Below, in pieces: positions 53,916-62,264 of a stretch of DNA of 64,000 nt. The DNA lies in assembly GCA_027315365.1 (NCBI GenBank), contig DAHUYF010000029.1:1-64000 (forward strand), written 5' to 3'. Origin of the DNA: Rhodospirillales bacterium. Lineage in GTDB: Bacteria > Pseudomonadota > Alphaproteobacteria > ATCC43930 > CGMCC-115725. Numbering within the stretch: the stretch's first letter is position 1; every line of letters starts with the position of its first letter. The position numbers and the translations under genes are program-made. The notes under the pieces are model-generated. The model worked only from the letters and a program-made list of their open reading frames with translations, was not told the origin of the DNA and ran no database searches.

Positions 53916-54288
53916 CCGGCGAGGCGGTCGGCACCGAGACTTCTTGCGGCAGACCTCGCCGTTACGGCGGAAGCGCGGCCCCGGGCGCCGCCAGCCGGCG
54001 CGGCGCGCACGGCACTGATGCGATCGCCGTCGCATCCCCCCGCGACGATCGCGGTCGATGCGGCGCCCGGCGTCGAGATCGCCGATGACGCGATCGACCC
54101 GAACGGCCGGGATCGGCAATCGTCGCGGACGAGTACGTAGAGATACGTATACGCGGCTTAGGTTTCTTTTAAGCCTGTGACTTCGTAATTGCCGAGCAGC
54201 CATTCGGATCGTCGCCGCCGGAGGATGCGGCGGCCGGCGACCTGTTCCACCAACCGTCCGCGGCGCGCGTCGCCAAGGAGAATTCCCC
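53916..54288. other. Gap without recognised genes upstream of the oxygenase fusion
   Basis: Frames here are Arg-rich shadows. Near 54130-54185 the sequence becomes AT-rich (ATACGTATACG, then GGCTTA paired with TAAGCC around a T-rich loop). This may include the promoter of the oxygenase gene. No RNA gene was recognised. Confidence 0.5.
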
Positions 54289-55398
54289 ATGAACGGATCT
54301 GTCAACGATCGGCTATCGGCGGGCGACCGCGCGCCGGTCTTCTTCGGCATCACGGCGAAAGGATCGCTCTACGCCTTCGAGGAGCAGGCCGGACGGGCGG
54401 TGGTGATGATCCTGGCGCGGAAGCTGGCCGCCCCGGGGCTGATACCGCTGCTCGCCGCCTTCTCCGCGCGCGCCGACGAGCTTGCCGCGCGCCAGGTCGA
54501 TCTGGTGGCGCTGATCGGCGAAGACGTCGAGGCGGTCTTCGAGTTCAATTTCAGCCATCCCAGCCGCGCCACCCTGGTCGGCTCGCTCAACAACTTCCTG
54601 GACCGCATCGGCCTCGACGCCGAGGCGCCGGAAGTGCTGATCCTCGACGGCAATCTGCGGGCGGCCGGGCGCATCGGCGCCGGCGACGTCGAGAGCATGG
54701 TCGCGGCCACGCTGGCCACCGTGAACCGGCTGCCCGGCGAAGCGCCGCGCGATGTCTGGGCGCCGGCCCCGGTGCTGCTCCTGCCCAATCTGCTCGACCC
54801 CGAGCTCTGCCGCGAACTGATCGAGATGCATCGCACCGGCGCCAGCTTCGACAGCCCGGTGCTCACCACCGACGCCCAGGGGCGGCCGCAGCACAAGCTC
54901 GACTACACCTACAAGAAGCGCCGCGACCTGCTGCTCGAGCGCGATCATCCGATGCATGTGCGGATCACCGATATCCTCCTGCGGCGCTGCATTCCCGAGA
55001 TCAAGCGGGTGTTCCAGGTGGACGCCCGCCACACCGACCGCCTCCTCATCGCCTGCTATCCCGGCGATGGCGGGCATTTCCGCCGGCATCGGGACAATCG
55101 GCCGGAGATCGTCGCCTTCCGCCGGTTCGCCCTGTCGATCAACCTCACCCTCAGCGCGGACGGCTACGAGGGCGGGTTCCTGCGGCTTCCCGAGTTCAAC
55201 GCGCATCATTATCGCTGTCCCACCGGGGCCGGGCTGATCTTCTCCGTCGCCCTGCTGCACGAGATAACCCCGGTGCTACGCGGCGACCGCTACGTCCTGG
55301 TGACGCACCTGCATGACGATGAGGGCGAGGCGCAATGGCGGGCGATGCGCCAGAACCTGGCAGCGGCGGCGCCAAGCGCGCCTTTGGTCATGGCGTAA
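54289..55398 (+). CDS. Redoxin-like domain fused to 2-oxoglutarate/Fe(II) oxygenase
   Basis: A 369-residue protein. Residues 1-150 resemble a peroxiredoxin fold (RLSAGDRAPVFFGITAKGSLYAFEEQAGRAVVMIL), but the peroxidatic Cys is absent. Residues 160-360 form a prolyl-4-hydroxylase-type oxygenase: His267-x-Asp269 in HFRRHRDN, distal His324 in LLHEITPVLRGDRYVL, with Arg334 as the 2-oxoglutarate ligand. No signal peptide is seen, so it is probably cytoplasmic. The substrate is unknown; a peptide or small molecule is equally possible. Confidence 0.78.
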   Translation: MNGSVNDRLSAGDRAPVFFGITAKGSLYAFEEQAGRAVVMILARKLAAPGLIPLLAAFSARADELAARQVDLVALIGEDVEAVFEFNFSHPSRATLVGSLNNFLDRIGLDAEAPEVLILDGNLRAAGRIGAGDVESMVAATLATVNRLPGEAPRDVWAPAPVLLLPNLLDPELCRELIEMHRTGASFDSPVLTTDAQGRPQHKLDYTYKKRRDLLLERDHPMHVRITDILLRRCIPEIKRVFQVDARHTDRLLIACYPGDGGHFRRHRDNRPEIVAFRRFALSINLTLSADGYEGGFLRLPEFNAHHYRCPTGAGLIFSVALLHEITPVLRGDRYVLVTHLHDDEGEAQWRAMRQNLAAAAPSAPLVMA

Positions 55399-55607
55399 AT
55401 CCGCCCGCCGCTCGATCGAACGCCAGGATGCGACAGGCCGGCGCCGCGCGGCGATGCGCCCGATCACGCGGAAAACCATGCCCCCGGCGGCGGCGGATTG
55501 CGGACGGAGGTGACGGCTCAAACGCGATTGGAAAACCTCGACTCGCTCCGTCTCCCGGGCGATCATGGCGCCTCGGGTAAAAATCGGAACAATATTGGAC
55601 CGGCCCC

Positions 55608-56732
55608 ATGCTTGACGCAGCCGCCTACCGCGCCGGCGAAGCTACCGCGAAACGGGCGATCGCCAGTTGGCGCCTTGCCAACGTCAACGATCCCTATGTC
55701 TTCCAGAACCAGGGCTTTCCCGTCCGGACCGAGTCCTTCCTTGATCTCGCGCAGATCCTCGACACGATGCAGGAGGAGCGCTTCGATTTTTACATGGGGG
55801 AGCTTGGCGGCTTTACCGACGAGGAGACGACGGAGTTCGTCGAGGTCTGCCTGGATTACATCGATTTCTATCTGAAGGTCTTTCAGCGAGAGCGCGTCGT
55901 CATCCCGCTCTCCACCATGATCGCTCATTTCGTCATCTACAAGAAGCTGTGCGGATACAGGCCGCGGTTCCGCAGACTGCTCGAGCTGGGACCCGGCTGC
56001 GGCTATCTGAGCTTCTTCCTGCGCCATCACCAAGGGCTTGAAGATTATTCCCAGGTGGAGTCGACCGAGAGCTTCTACCTGCTGCAAAGCCACATCAACA
56101 CGCACATCTTCGGTTCGCGCTTTGCGGAACACGCGATTTCGCGGGCGGCGTTCGACGATCACAATGCCTTTATCCCGACGCTGAAGTGGCATAATGCTTT
56201 CCACTACGAGCAACAGAAGCTCATCGATGTCCGCAGAGACGCGGTTTGCAACCATTACCCGTGGTGGCGGCTGGGCGACGTCGCGGCAAAGCGCTACGAC
56301 ATCGTTACCTCCAACGCCAACCTGAACGAATTCAGCCGCGAAGCCCTGTTCCAATATCTCTCGTTGATTCGCGACGTGCTGGCCGATGACGGCGCCATCG
56401 TTGCGCAATGCCTGGGCGGCGGTCCGCCGTCCTATGACAGCGTCTTCGCGAATATGAAGCAGGCGGGGTTCGTGCCGGCGGCGCTGGTTACCGGCAACAA
56501 TACGCCGGGCCGGGTCTTCATCGTGGCGAACGCCGTCTTCGTCGGCGAGAAGCATCCGCTCTATGATCGATACGCGGATGCCGCGCCCAAATTCCCCAGC
56601 CTGGACCGCGGGCTCGATTTCGTGAACCGGATGTATTTCATCAACGAGGAGCGGAAAGCCGATCGGCGCATCCGGTCCGCGACCGACATCCTCGACATGA
56701 TCGTCGATCGCGTCGAGTCCGCTCCGCGATAA
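55608..56732 (+). CDS. SAM-dependent methyltransferase-like protein, possibly sugar O-methyltransferase
   Basis: A 374-residue protein. The SAM loop is LLELGPGCGYLSFFLRHH near residue 130. The N-terminal 100 residues have helical segments (TEFVEVCLDYIDFYLKVFQRE) and the C-terminal third carries a Rossmann-like strand-helix end with VFIVANAVFVGE. The fold fits putative sugar O-methyltransferases, but the match is loose. Its codon use is less GC-rich than its neighbours, suggesting acquisition. No partner genes for a sugar pathway lie nearby. Confidence 0.62.
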   Translation: MLDAAAYRAGEATAKRAIASWRLANVNDPYVFQNQGFPVRTESFLDLAQILDTMQEERFDFYMGELGGFTDEETTEFVEVCLDYIDFYLKVFQRERVVIPLSTMIAHFVIYKKLCGYRPRFRRLLELGPGCGYLSFFLRHHQGLEDYSQVESTESFYLLQSHINTHIFGSRFAEHAISRAAFDDHNAFIPTLKWHNAFHYEQQKLIDVRRDAVCNHYPWWRLGDVAAKRYDIVTSNANLNEFSREALFQYLSLIRDVLADDGAIVAQCLGGGPPSYDSVFANMKQAGFVPAALVTGNNTPGRVFIVANAVFVGEKHPLYDRYADAAPKFPSLDRGLDFVNRMYFINEERKADRRIRSATDILDMIVDRVESAPR

Positions 56733-57283
56733 CGGAACGGCGACGCTTTCCGGCGACAACTCGGCGGCGTCCAGGGCAAGGGGCGGAGAGCAAGCCGGGA
56801 ATCAGATGCACGCTGACCGCAAATACGCCGCACTAAAGTCGGCCGGCGGGCGTTGGCGCATCAAAGGTCGTCAGGCCGAAGGCCGGTGTGTTTCACGACC
56901 CGCAAACCGCGCCCGACCTGGGCTGAAGCAGTTCCCGCTCAGTCATGGCAGTGGCTCTCCGCCACGTCATGGCGCGGCAAGCTGCAACTCGTCGAAGAAC
57001 GCCGCGATGCGTTGGCGCCGCTTGTCCGGTTGCCGGAGCTGGCACCCGGCGCATCGCCGGACGAGTGACCGCAGACTGTCGGGCCGCGTCCGCCGAGAGC
57101 CGGCGCCGCAGCAGGTTCACGCCACCTCATACTTGGTCACGAGGCTTTCGAGCGGGATGCCGATCGCCGGGGCCATGAAGGATGCGGCCGGGGGCGCCGG
57201 GGTCGTGAAGCCGCGCGGCTGCCTCGCCGGGGACGGCGTAAAGCAATACTTGACGTTCCTCCTCTAGGATTATCTTTCCTCAC
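56733..57283. other. Gene-poor stretch with possible pseudogene remnants before higBA
   Basis: The 551-base stretch has short open frames on both strands but no complete gene. A peptide in frame 56853-57068 (TRKPRPTWAEAVPAQSWQWL and LSATSWRGK) recalls the IS701-type transposase tail, and a leftward frame ends in MAPAIGIPLESLVTKYEVA. Both are too short to name. Some of the stretch may be eroded transposon or mobile-element DNA. Confidence 0.4.
57250..57280 (+). promoter_or_regulatory. Possible higBA promoter and HigA operator
   Basis: TTGACG (57250-57255) is followed by TATCTT 15 bases later as a possible -10. The latter overlaps AGGATTATCTTTCCT, an inverted AGGA/TCCT arrangement that could be a self-regulation site for HigA. 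The spacer is shorter than usual. Confidence 0.35.
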
Positions 57284-57556
57284 GTGATACGCACTTTCCG
57301 CAGCAAGGCACTCCGCGCCTATTTCGAGACCGGAAAGGCCGGCGGGTTGAGCTTACAGAACCTGGCGCGCGTGGGGCACATGTTGCGGGCATTGGATGCC
57401 GCCGCGCGGCCCGAGCACCTGAACCTGCCGGGCTACCATTTCCATGCCCTGCACGGCGAGCGGCGGTGGTCGATTCGGGTCACCGGCAATTGGCGGATCA
57501 CATCCGGATGGGACGGCGCCGACGCCATCGACGTGGATTTGGAGGATTACCACTGA
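57284..57556 (+). CDS. higB: HigB-type toxin (RelE superfamily)
   Basis: A 90-residue ribosome-dependent mRNA interferase. The start is a GTG. The motif set MIRTFRSKALRAYFETG, LPGYHFHALHGERRWSIRVTGNWRITSGW and DVDLEDYH at the C-terminus matches HigB of the host-inhibition-of-growth type. The toxin precedes the antitoxin, as in higBA systems, and the stop overlaps the higA ATG by one base. The pair probably serves stress control or element maintenance. Confidence 0.92.
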   Translation: MIRTFRSKALRAYFETGKAGGLSLQNLARVGHMLRALDAAARPEHLNLPGYHFHALHGERRWSIRVTGNWRITSGWDGADAIDVDLEDYH

Positions 57557-57867
57557 TGAGCAAGCGGACGGTCAAGCGGGGACTCCCGGCAATGCATCCC
57601 GGCGAGCTGCTGCGCGAGGATGTGGTGCCGGCCCTTGGGCGTCCGCGTGCCGAGATCGCGCGCCTCCTGGGCGTGTCTCGACAGACCTTGCACTCGATCC
57701 TGACGGAGCGCGCGCCGGTGACGCCCGAGATGGCACTGCGGCTCGGCAAACTGTGCGGCAACGGTCCCGAGCTATGGCTCAATCTGCAATCCCGCTTCGA
57801 CCTTGAGCGGCTGAGCAAGGCCAAGCGCGCCGAGATCGCCGCGATCCCGACGCTCGCGTCGGAGTGA
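57556..57867 (+). CDS. higA: HigA-type antitoxin (XRE helix-turn-helix)
   Basis: A 103-residue DNA-binding antitoxin. The helix-turn-helix is in GRPRAEIARLLGVSRQTLHSILTERAPVTPEMALRLGKLCGN, followed by GPELWLNLQSRFDLERL, the HigA signature. It neutralises HigB and represses the operon. It begins with a one-base overlap with higB (TGATG). Confidence 0.93.
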   Translation: MSKRTVKRGLPAMHPGELLREDVVPALGRPRAEIARLLGVSRQTLHSILTERAPVTPEMALRLGKLCGNGPELWLNLQSRFDLERLSKAKRAEIAAIPTLASE

Positions 57868-57970
57868 CCGAGGATCGGCGGACTGCATGGCAAATGTGCT
57901 GAGAACGTCCGTCCAACTCCGGGAGTTGGACAGTTCGAGCTTCGCTCATCAAGGCGGCGCGCCGCCCCCT

Positions 57971-58046
<76 letters not shown>

Positions 58047-58176
58047 CCCGTCGGGGAGGCGGCTATATATCAAGCGGCCGCGGGCTTGTCGAGACCGCGC
58101 ACGGGCGGGACGGCAATGTCTCCGTCCGCGTCGACGAGCACTGCCCGCCGCACCTCCGCCGGTCTATCCCGGTGGC

Positions 58177-58404
58177 TCAGGGACGGGAATGATTGACGGG
58201 GAACCAGCGGGAAACCTCCTTGCCGGAGGCGTCGAGAACGACGAAGCCGTCGGGCGGGTCGTCCGGATGCATCGCCTTCATCTTGCCCAGCCGGGCTTTC
58301 GCGGAGGCGATCACCGCAGCCAGGCTGTCGCTCTTGCTGACTTCTTTCTGCACCACGCCGTGCGGTTCCTTGCCCCGGTTGATCGCCCATTCGACGCTGA
58401 ACAT
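58177..58404 (-). CDS. Small hypothetical protein
   Basis: A 75-residue protein beginning MFSVEWAINRGKEPHGVVQKEV and containing SDSLAAVIASAKARLGKMKAMHPDDPPDGFVVLDASGKEVSRWFPV. The pattern is a small alpha-beta protein, such as an RHS- or DUF-type cytoplasmic protein, but I do not recognise it. The usual start is the ATG at 58404. It is between tRNA-Lys and rodA on the same strand as both. Confidence 0.65.
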   Translation of the reverse strand: MFSVEWAINRGKEPHGVVQKEVSKSDSLAAVIASAKARLGKMKAMHPDDPPDGFVVLDASGKEVSRWFPVNHSRP

Positions 58405-58496
58405 CCCAGCCCATCCCTTTGCCAAGCCTCGCGCCGAGCATAGAGGAACGAGAGCGGCGACGCGAACCGCCGTCGACGGCCGTTGCAGGATCCGGT

Positions 58497-59657
58497 TTAG
58501 CCGTCGCTCTCGCTGAAGCGGCCGATGCGGGTGTCGCGGTGGACGTAGACGCTCATCAGCAGGCCCATGCCGAACATCACCGTCAGCATAGCGGTGCCGC
58601 CATAGGAGATCAGCGGCAGCGGCACCCCCACCACCGGGATCAGCCCCATCACCATGGCGATGTTGATGAAGACGTAGAGGAAGAAGTTGACGGTGATGCC
58701 GAGTGCCAGCAGCCGGCCGAACTGGTTGCGGCAGCGGAAGGCGATGGCGAAGCCGTAGATGAAGACGAGGCTGTAGAGCGCCAGCAGCACCAGCCCGCCC
58801 ACCAGCCCCCATTCCTCGGCCAGCATGGTGAAGATGAAGTCGGTCTGCCGCTCCGGCAGGAAGGAGAGATGCGCCTGCGAGCCCTGCAGGAAGCCCTTGC
58901 CGAAGACGCCGCCGGAGCCGATGGCGATCTTGGACTGGAGGCTGTGATATCCGGCGCCCAGCGGGTCGCTCTCGGGGTCGAGGAAGGTGTAGATGCGGTT
59001 CTTCTGGTAGTCGCGCAGGAAGCGCCAGGCGACCGGCACCGCGCCGGCGCCGCCGGCCAGCACGATGGCGAATTTCCACCAGCGCACGCCGGCCAGGAAG
59101 AACATGGCGCCGCCGCTCATCACCAGCATCATCGCGGTGCCGAGATCGGGCTGCTTCAGCACCAGCACCGCCGGCACCAGCACCAGCACCAGCGGCCAGA
59201 CCAGCCGCGTCGGCCGGCCGATCTCCTCGGGCGGAACGCCGTGGAAATAGCGCGCCAGCACCAGCACCAGCGCGATCTTCATCACCTCGGACGGCTGCAG
59301 CTGGATGATACCGAGATCGATCCAGCGCTGCGCCCCCATGCCGAGCCGGCCGTGCAGCATGACGAACAGCAGCAGCACCATCGCGACGCCATAGAAGACA
59401 TAGGCCGAGTGGTATCTGAGCCAGAAGCGGACGTCGATCATCGCCACCCCCAGCATGATGGCGAGGGAGACGCCGTAGCGCAGCGCCTGCTTGGCGGCCC
59501 AGGGTTGCCAGCTGCCGTTGGCGGCGGAATAGAGCGTGGCGAATCCCACCCCGGCCAGCACGGTCAGCAGCAGCACCAGGCCCCAATTGATGTTGCGCAG
59601 CTTCTCGGCGAAGCTCGGCTGCGGCCGGCCGAAATCGAAACTGTTGGAAAGCGCCAT
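58497..59657 (-). CDS. rodA: Rod shape-determining peptidoglycan glycosyltransferase RodA
   Basis: A 386-residue SEDS-family membrane protein with about ten helices. The family signatures are LQPSEVMKIALVLVLARYF and LLVLKQPDLGTAMMLV-type sequence (VLKQPDLGTAMMLVMSGG), followed by GLVGGLVLLALY and GVPLPLISYGGTAMLT. It polymerises glycan chains during rod elongation, working with PBP2. The repeat element at 59699-59813 separates it from mrdA. Confidence 0.95.
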   Translation of the reverse strand: MALSNSFDFGRPQPSFAEKLRNINWGLVLLLTVLAGVGFATLYSAANGSWQPWAAKQALRYGVSLAIMLGVAMIDVRFWLRYHSAYVFYGVAMVLLLFVMLHGRLGMGAQRWIDLGIIQLQPSEVMKIALVLVLARYFHGVPPEEIGRPTRLVWPLVLVLVPAVLVLKQPDLGTAMMLVMSGGAMFFLAGVRWWKFAIVLAGGAGAVPVAWRFLRDYQKNRIYTFLDPESDPLGAGYHSLQSKIAIGSGGVFGKGFLQGSQAHLSFLPERQTDFIFTMLAEEWGLVGGLVLLALYSLVFIYGFAIAFRCRNQFGRLLALGITVNFFLYVFINIAMVMGLIPVVGVPLPLISYGGTAMLTVMFGMGLLMSVYVHRDTRIGRFSESDG

Positions 59658-59698
59658 CGCCTGTCGCCTTACAGCAGGTTTCCGCTGGAGAGGCGCCC

Positions 59699-59813
59699 TG
59701 CGTCCTTCGGCTGCTCGCTATGCTCGCGCGCAGGAAGAGGTGGTTTTCTTCGTGCCATCTGCAATCTACCTCATCCTGAGCTTGCGCCCGAAGGGCGCAT
59801 GTCGAAGGACGCA
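59699..59813. repeat. 115-bp element with 11-bp inverted ends, between mrdA and rodA
   Basis: The ends are TGCGTCCTTCG (59699-59709) and CGAAGGACGCA (59803-59813), exact inverted copies. The right part contains CCTCATCCTGAG and the stem GCGCCC/GGGCGC, a composition seen in dispersed palindromic repeats of Alphaproteobacteria. It has no coding capacity and looks like a REP pair or a MITE. Confidence 0.62.
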
Positions 59814-59840
59814 CCGGCGTCCATGCAGCGGAAGCATCCC

Positions 59841-61730
59841 CTACCCCTGTGCCACGGTGGTGCTGGGGGGGCCGAAGGGGTGGTCGGGGAGCTTGCGGGC
59901 GGGGTCGCGCTTCTGCGCCTCGCGCAGCAGGTCGCGGCAGATCGGCGCCGCCACGACCGAGCCGCCGCCGGCGCTGGCACCGCCATGTTCGACCACCACG
60001 GCGCAGACGTAGCGCGGCTGGTTCACCGGCGCCAGCGAGATGAAGAGGGCGTGGTCGCGGTCCTTCCACGGCACGTCCTTGATCTTGCGCAGGCCGTGCT
60101 CGCGCTCGGCCTGGCTGATGTGGCGAACCTGCGAGGTGCCGGACTTGCCCGCCATCTGCAGCCCGGGTTCGGTGATGCGCGCGGCGTAGGCGGTGCCGCC
60201 CTGCTCGTTCACCACCGCGTTCATGCCGTCGAGCACCAGCGCCACGTCCTTGGCCGCGACCTGCAGCGCCGGGAAGGCGATCTTGGCCTCGCCCGGCGGC
60301 TGGCGCATGATGCCGGCCTCCCGCACCAGATGCGGCAGCACGACGCGGCCGGTGGCGAGCCGCGCGGCGTAGGTCGCGAGCTGCAGCGGCGTCACCAGGT
60401 CGAAGCTCTGGCCGATGCCGGCGCTCAGCGTCTCGCCCTGCTGCCACTTCTCGCCCTTGACCGCGAGCTTCCAGCTCGTCGTCGGGACCAGCCCGGCCAC
60501 CTCGCCGGGAATGTCGATGCCGAGCTTGCCGCCGAGGCCGAAGCGCTTGGCCATGTCGGCGATGCGGTCGATGCCGACGCGGCGCGCTACCTCGAAGAAG
60601 TAGACGTCGCAGGAATGCTTGATGCCGTTATGCAGGTCCATGCTGCCATGGCCGCCATGCTTCCAGCAGTGGAAGACGCTGTTGCCGAGCTCGTAATGGC
60701 CGGGGCAGTTGACATGGGTGTCGGGGGTGATGACCCCGGCCTCGAGCGCCGCCAGCGCTACGATCGGCTTGAAGGTCGAGCCCGGCGCGTAGGTGCCGCT
60801 GATCGCCTTGTCGCTGAGCGGGTGGCGGGGGTCGTCCTTCATGCTGTCGTAGAGCGCTGCGAAATTGCTCGGGTCGTAGCCCGGCATCGAGGCGAGCGCC
60901 AGGATCTCGCCGGTCCAGGCGTCCATCACCACGCAGGCGGCGCTCTGCTCCGCCTGGCAGCGGCGCGCCGCCATGTCCTGCAGCGCCATGTCGAGGGTGA
61001 GCACGATCTCCTGGCCGGCGATGCCGTCCTCGCGCGCCAGCTCGCGCACGACGCGGCCGAAGGCGTTGACCTCGACCTGGCTGGTGCCGGCGCTGCCCCG
61101 CAGCTCGAGGTCGTAGGCCTTCTCGACGCCGTTCTTGCCGATGCGGAAGCCCGGCAGCTCCAGCAGCGGATCGTCGCCGAGCTGCTTCAGCTCCTCTTCC
61201 GAGACGGCGCCGACATAGCCCAGCACGTGCGAGGCGGATTCGCCGAAGGGGTAGAAGCGGGTCAGCCCCTGCTCGATCGACACGCCCGGCAGCTCCAGCG
61301 TGTTGACCTCGATGCGCGCCATCTCGTCCCAGCTCAGATCCTCGCGGATGGTCACCGGCACGAAGCGATGCTTGCGCTGGATGTCGCGGTGGACGCGGCG
61401 GCGGTCGATATCGGTGATCGGTACCAGGGTGGCGACGGCGTTCAGCGTCGAATCGATGTCGCCGGCCTGTTCCGCCACCAGCACGACGCGGTAGGTCAGC
61501 TGGTTGTCGGCGAGCGGCACGCCGAAGCGGTCGACGATGCGGCCGCGTGGCGGCTCCACCAGGCGGATGCTGATGCGGTTCTCGTCGGCCAGCATGACGT
61601 AGCGGCCGGCCTGGACGACCTGCAGGTAGTACATGCGCCCGGCGAGCGTCGCGAGCAGCGCCACCTGCGCGCCGCCGAGGAGCACGGCGCGGCGGGTGAG
61701 CAGCTTGGCCCGGTTGTTCTCGCGCTGCAT
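59841..61730 (-). CDS. mrdA: Penicillin-binding protein 2 (MrdA)
   Basis: A 629-residue class B transpeptidase. An N-terminal membrane anchor is in LLGGAQVALLATLAGRMYYLQV. The catalytic S-x-x-K is in GSTFKPIVAL, the S-x-D variant of S-x-N in HSCDVYFFEV, and K-S/T-G in AGKSGTSQV. It cross-links peptidoglycan in cell elongation with RodA. It lies four bases after mreD. Confidence 0.96.
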   Translation of the reverse strand: MQRENNRAKLLTRRAVLLGGAQVALLATLAGRMYYLQVVQAGRYVMLADENRISIRLVEPPRGRIVDRFGVPLADNQLTYRVVLVAEQAGDIDSTLNAVATLVPITDIDRRRVHRDIQRKHRFVPVTIREDLSWDEMARIEVNTLELPGVSIEQGLTRFYPFGESASHVLGYVGAVSEEELKQLGDDPLLELPGFRIGKNGVEKAYDLELRGSAGTSQVEVNAFGRVVRELAREDGIAGQEIVLTLDMALQDMAARRCQAEQSAACVVMDAWTGEILALASMPGYDPSNFAALYDSMKDDPRHPLSDKAISGTYAPGSTFKPIVALAALEAGVITPDTHVNCPGHYELGNSVFHCWKHGGHGSMDLHNGIKHSCDVYFFEVARRVGIDRIADMAKRFGLGGKLGIDIPGEVAGLVPTTSWKLAVKGEKWQQGETLSAGIGQSFDLVTPLQLATYAARLATGRVVLPHLVREAGIMRQPPGEAKIAFPALQVAAKDVALVLDGMNAVVNEQGGTAYAARITEPGLQMAGKSGTSQVRHISQAEREHGLRKIKDVPWKDRDHALFISLAPVNQPRYVCAVVVEHGGASAGGGSVVAAPICRDLLREAQKRDPARKLPDHPFGPPSTTVAQG

Positions 61731-61734
61731 CGGC

Positions 61735-62256
61735 TCAGACCCGCATCAGGAAGGCGCGCTGCGCCCGCGCCAGCAGATAGCTCCCGGCCGGGAAGCTCGC
61801 CACCGTCAGCGCCGCCTCGAAGACGAAGGGACGCACGCCGAGCACCGCGCCATGCAGCAGGCTGACCAGCGCCCATTCGAAGATCACCACCGCGGCCATG
61901 GCGCCGAGGAATCCCGCCCACAGCACCGGGAACAGGCGGTTGATGAAGAAGCGGCGCTGCCCCATCAGCACCGTGCGCGTCAGCAGCAGCGACAGCGCCG
62001 AGGTGCCGACATAGGGCGTGCCGTTCAGGAGATCGAGCAGCAGGCCGGCGACGAAGACGGCGATCGGCGGCAGCAGGTCGGGGCGATAGATCGTCCAGTG
62101 GAACACCGCCATCAGCGCAAAGGCCGGCGTCACCACCGCGAAGCCCGGGATGTGCAGCGGCACGACCGAGAGCAGGACGAAGAGCAGCGTGGTGAGCGAC
62201 GGGACGAGCTTGTTGGGGAAGCCGCCGGCTTCGCGCTGGAACAGCGCCATGCGCAT
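61735..62256 (-). CDS. mreD: Rod shape-determining protein MreD
   Basis: A 173-residue inner-membrane protein with five or so helices and the start MRMALFQREAGGFPNKLVPSL. It is less conserved in sequence, but the place between mreC and mrdA and the helix pattern identify it. It lies eight bases after mreC. Confidence 0.88.
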   Translation of the reverse strand: MRMALFQREAGGFPNKLVPSLTTLLFVLLSVVPLHIPGFAVVTPAFALMAVFHWTIYRPDLLPPIAVFVAGLLLDLLNGTPYVGTSALSLLLTRTVLMGQRRFFINRLFPVLWAGFLGAMAAVVIFEWALVSLLHGAVLGVRPFVFEAALTVASFPAGSYLLARAQRAFLMRV

Positions 62257-62264
62257 CGGCGGCC

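Noticed and set aside
58070-58441. 123-codon leftward frame near tRNA-Lys
   Set aside because: It overlaps the 75-residue gene in another frame and has an Arg-rich first half. Only its tail looks gene-like, which is not enough.
58419-61865. 1148-codon rightward open frame
   Set aside because: Antisense to rodA and mrdA, whose motifs are clear. It is the largest shadow frame in the window.
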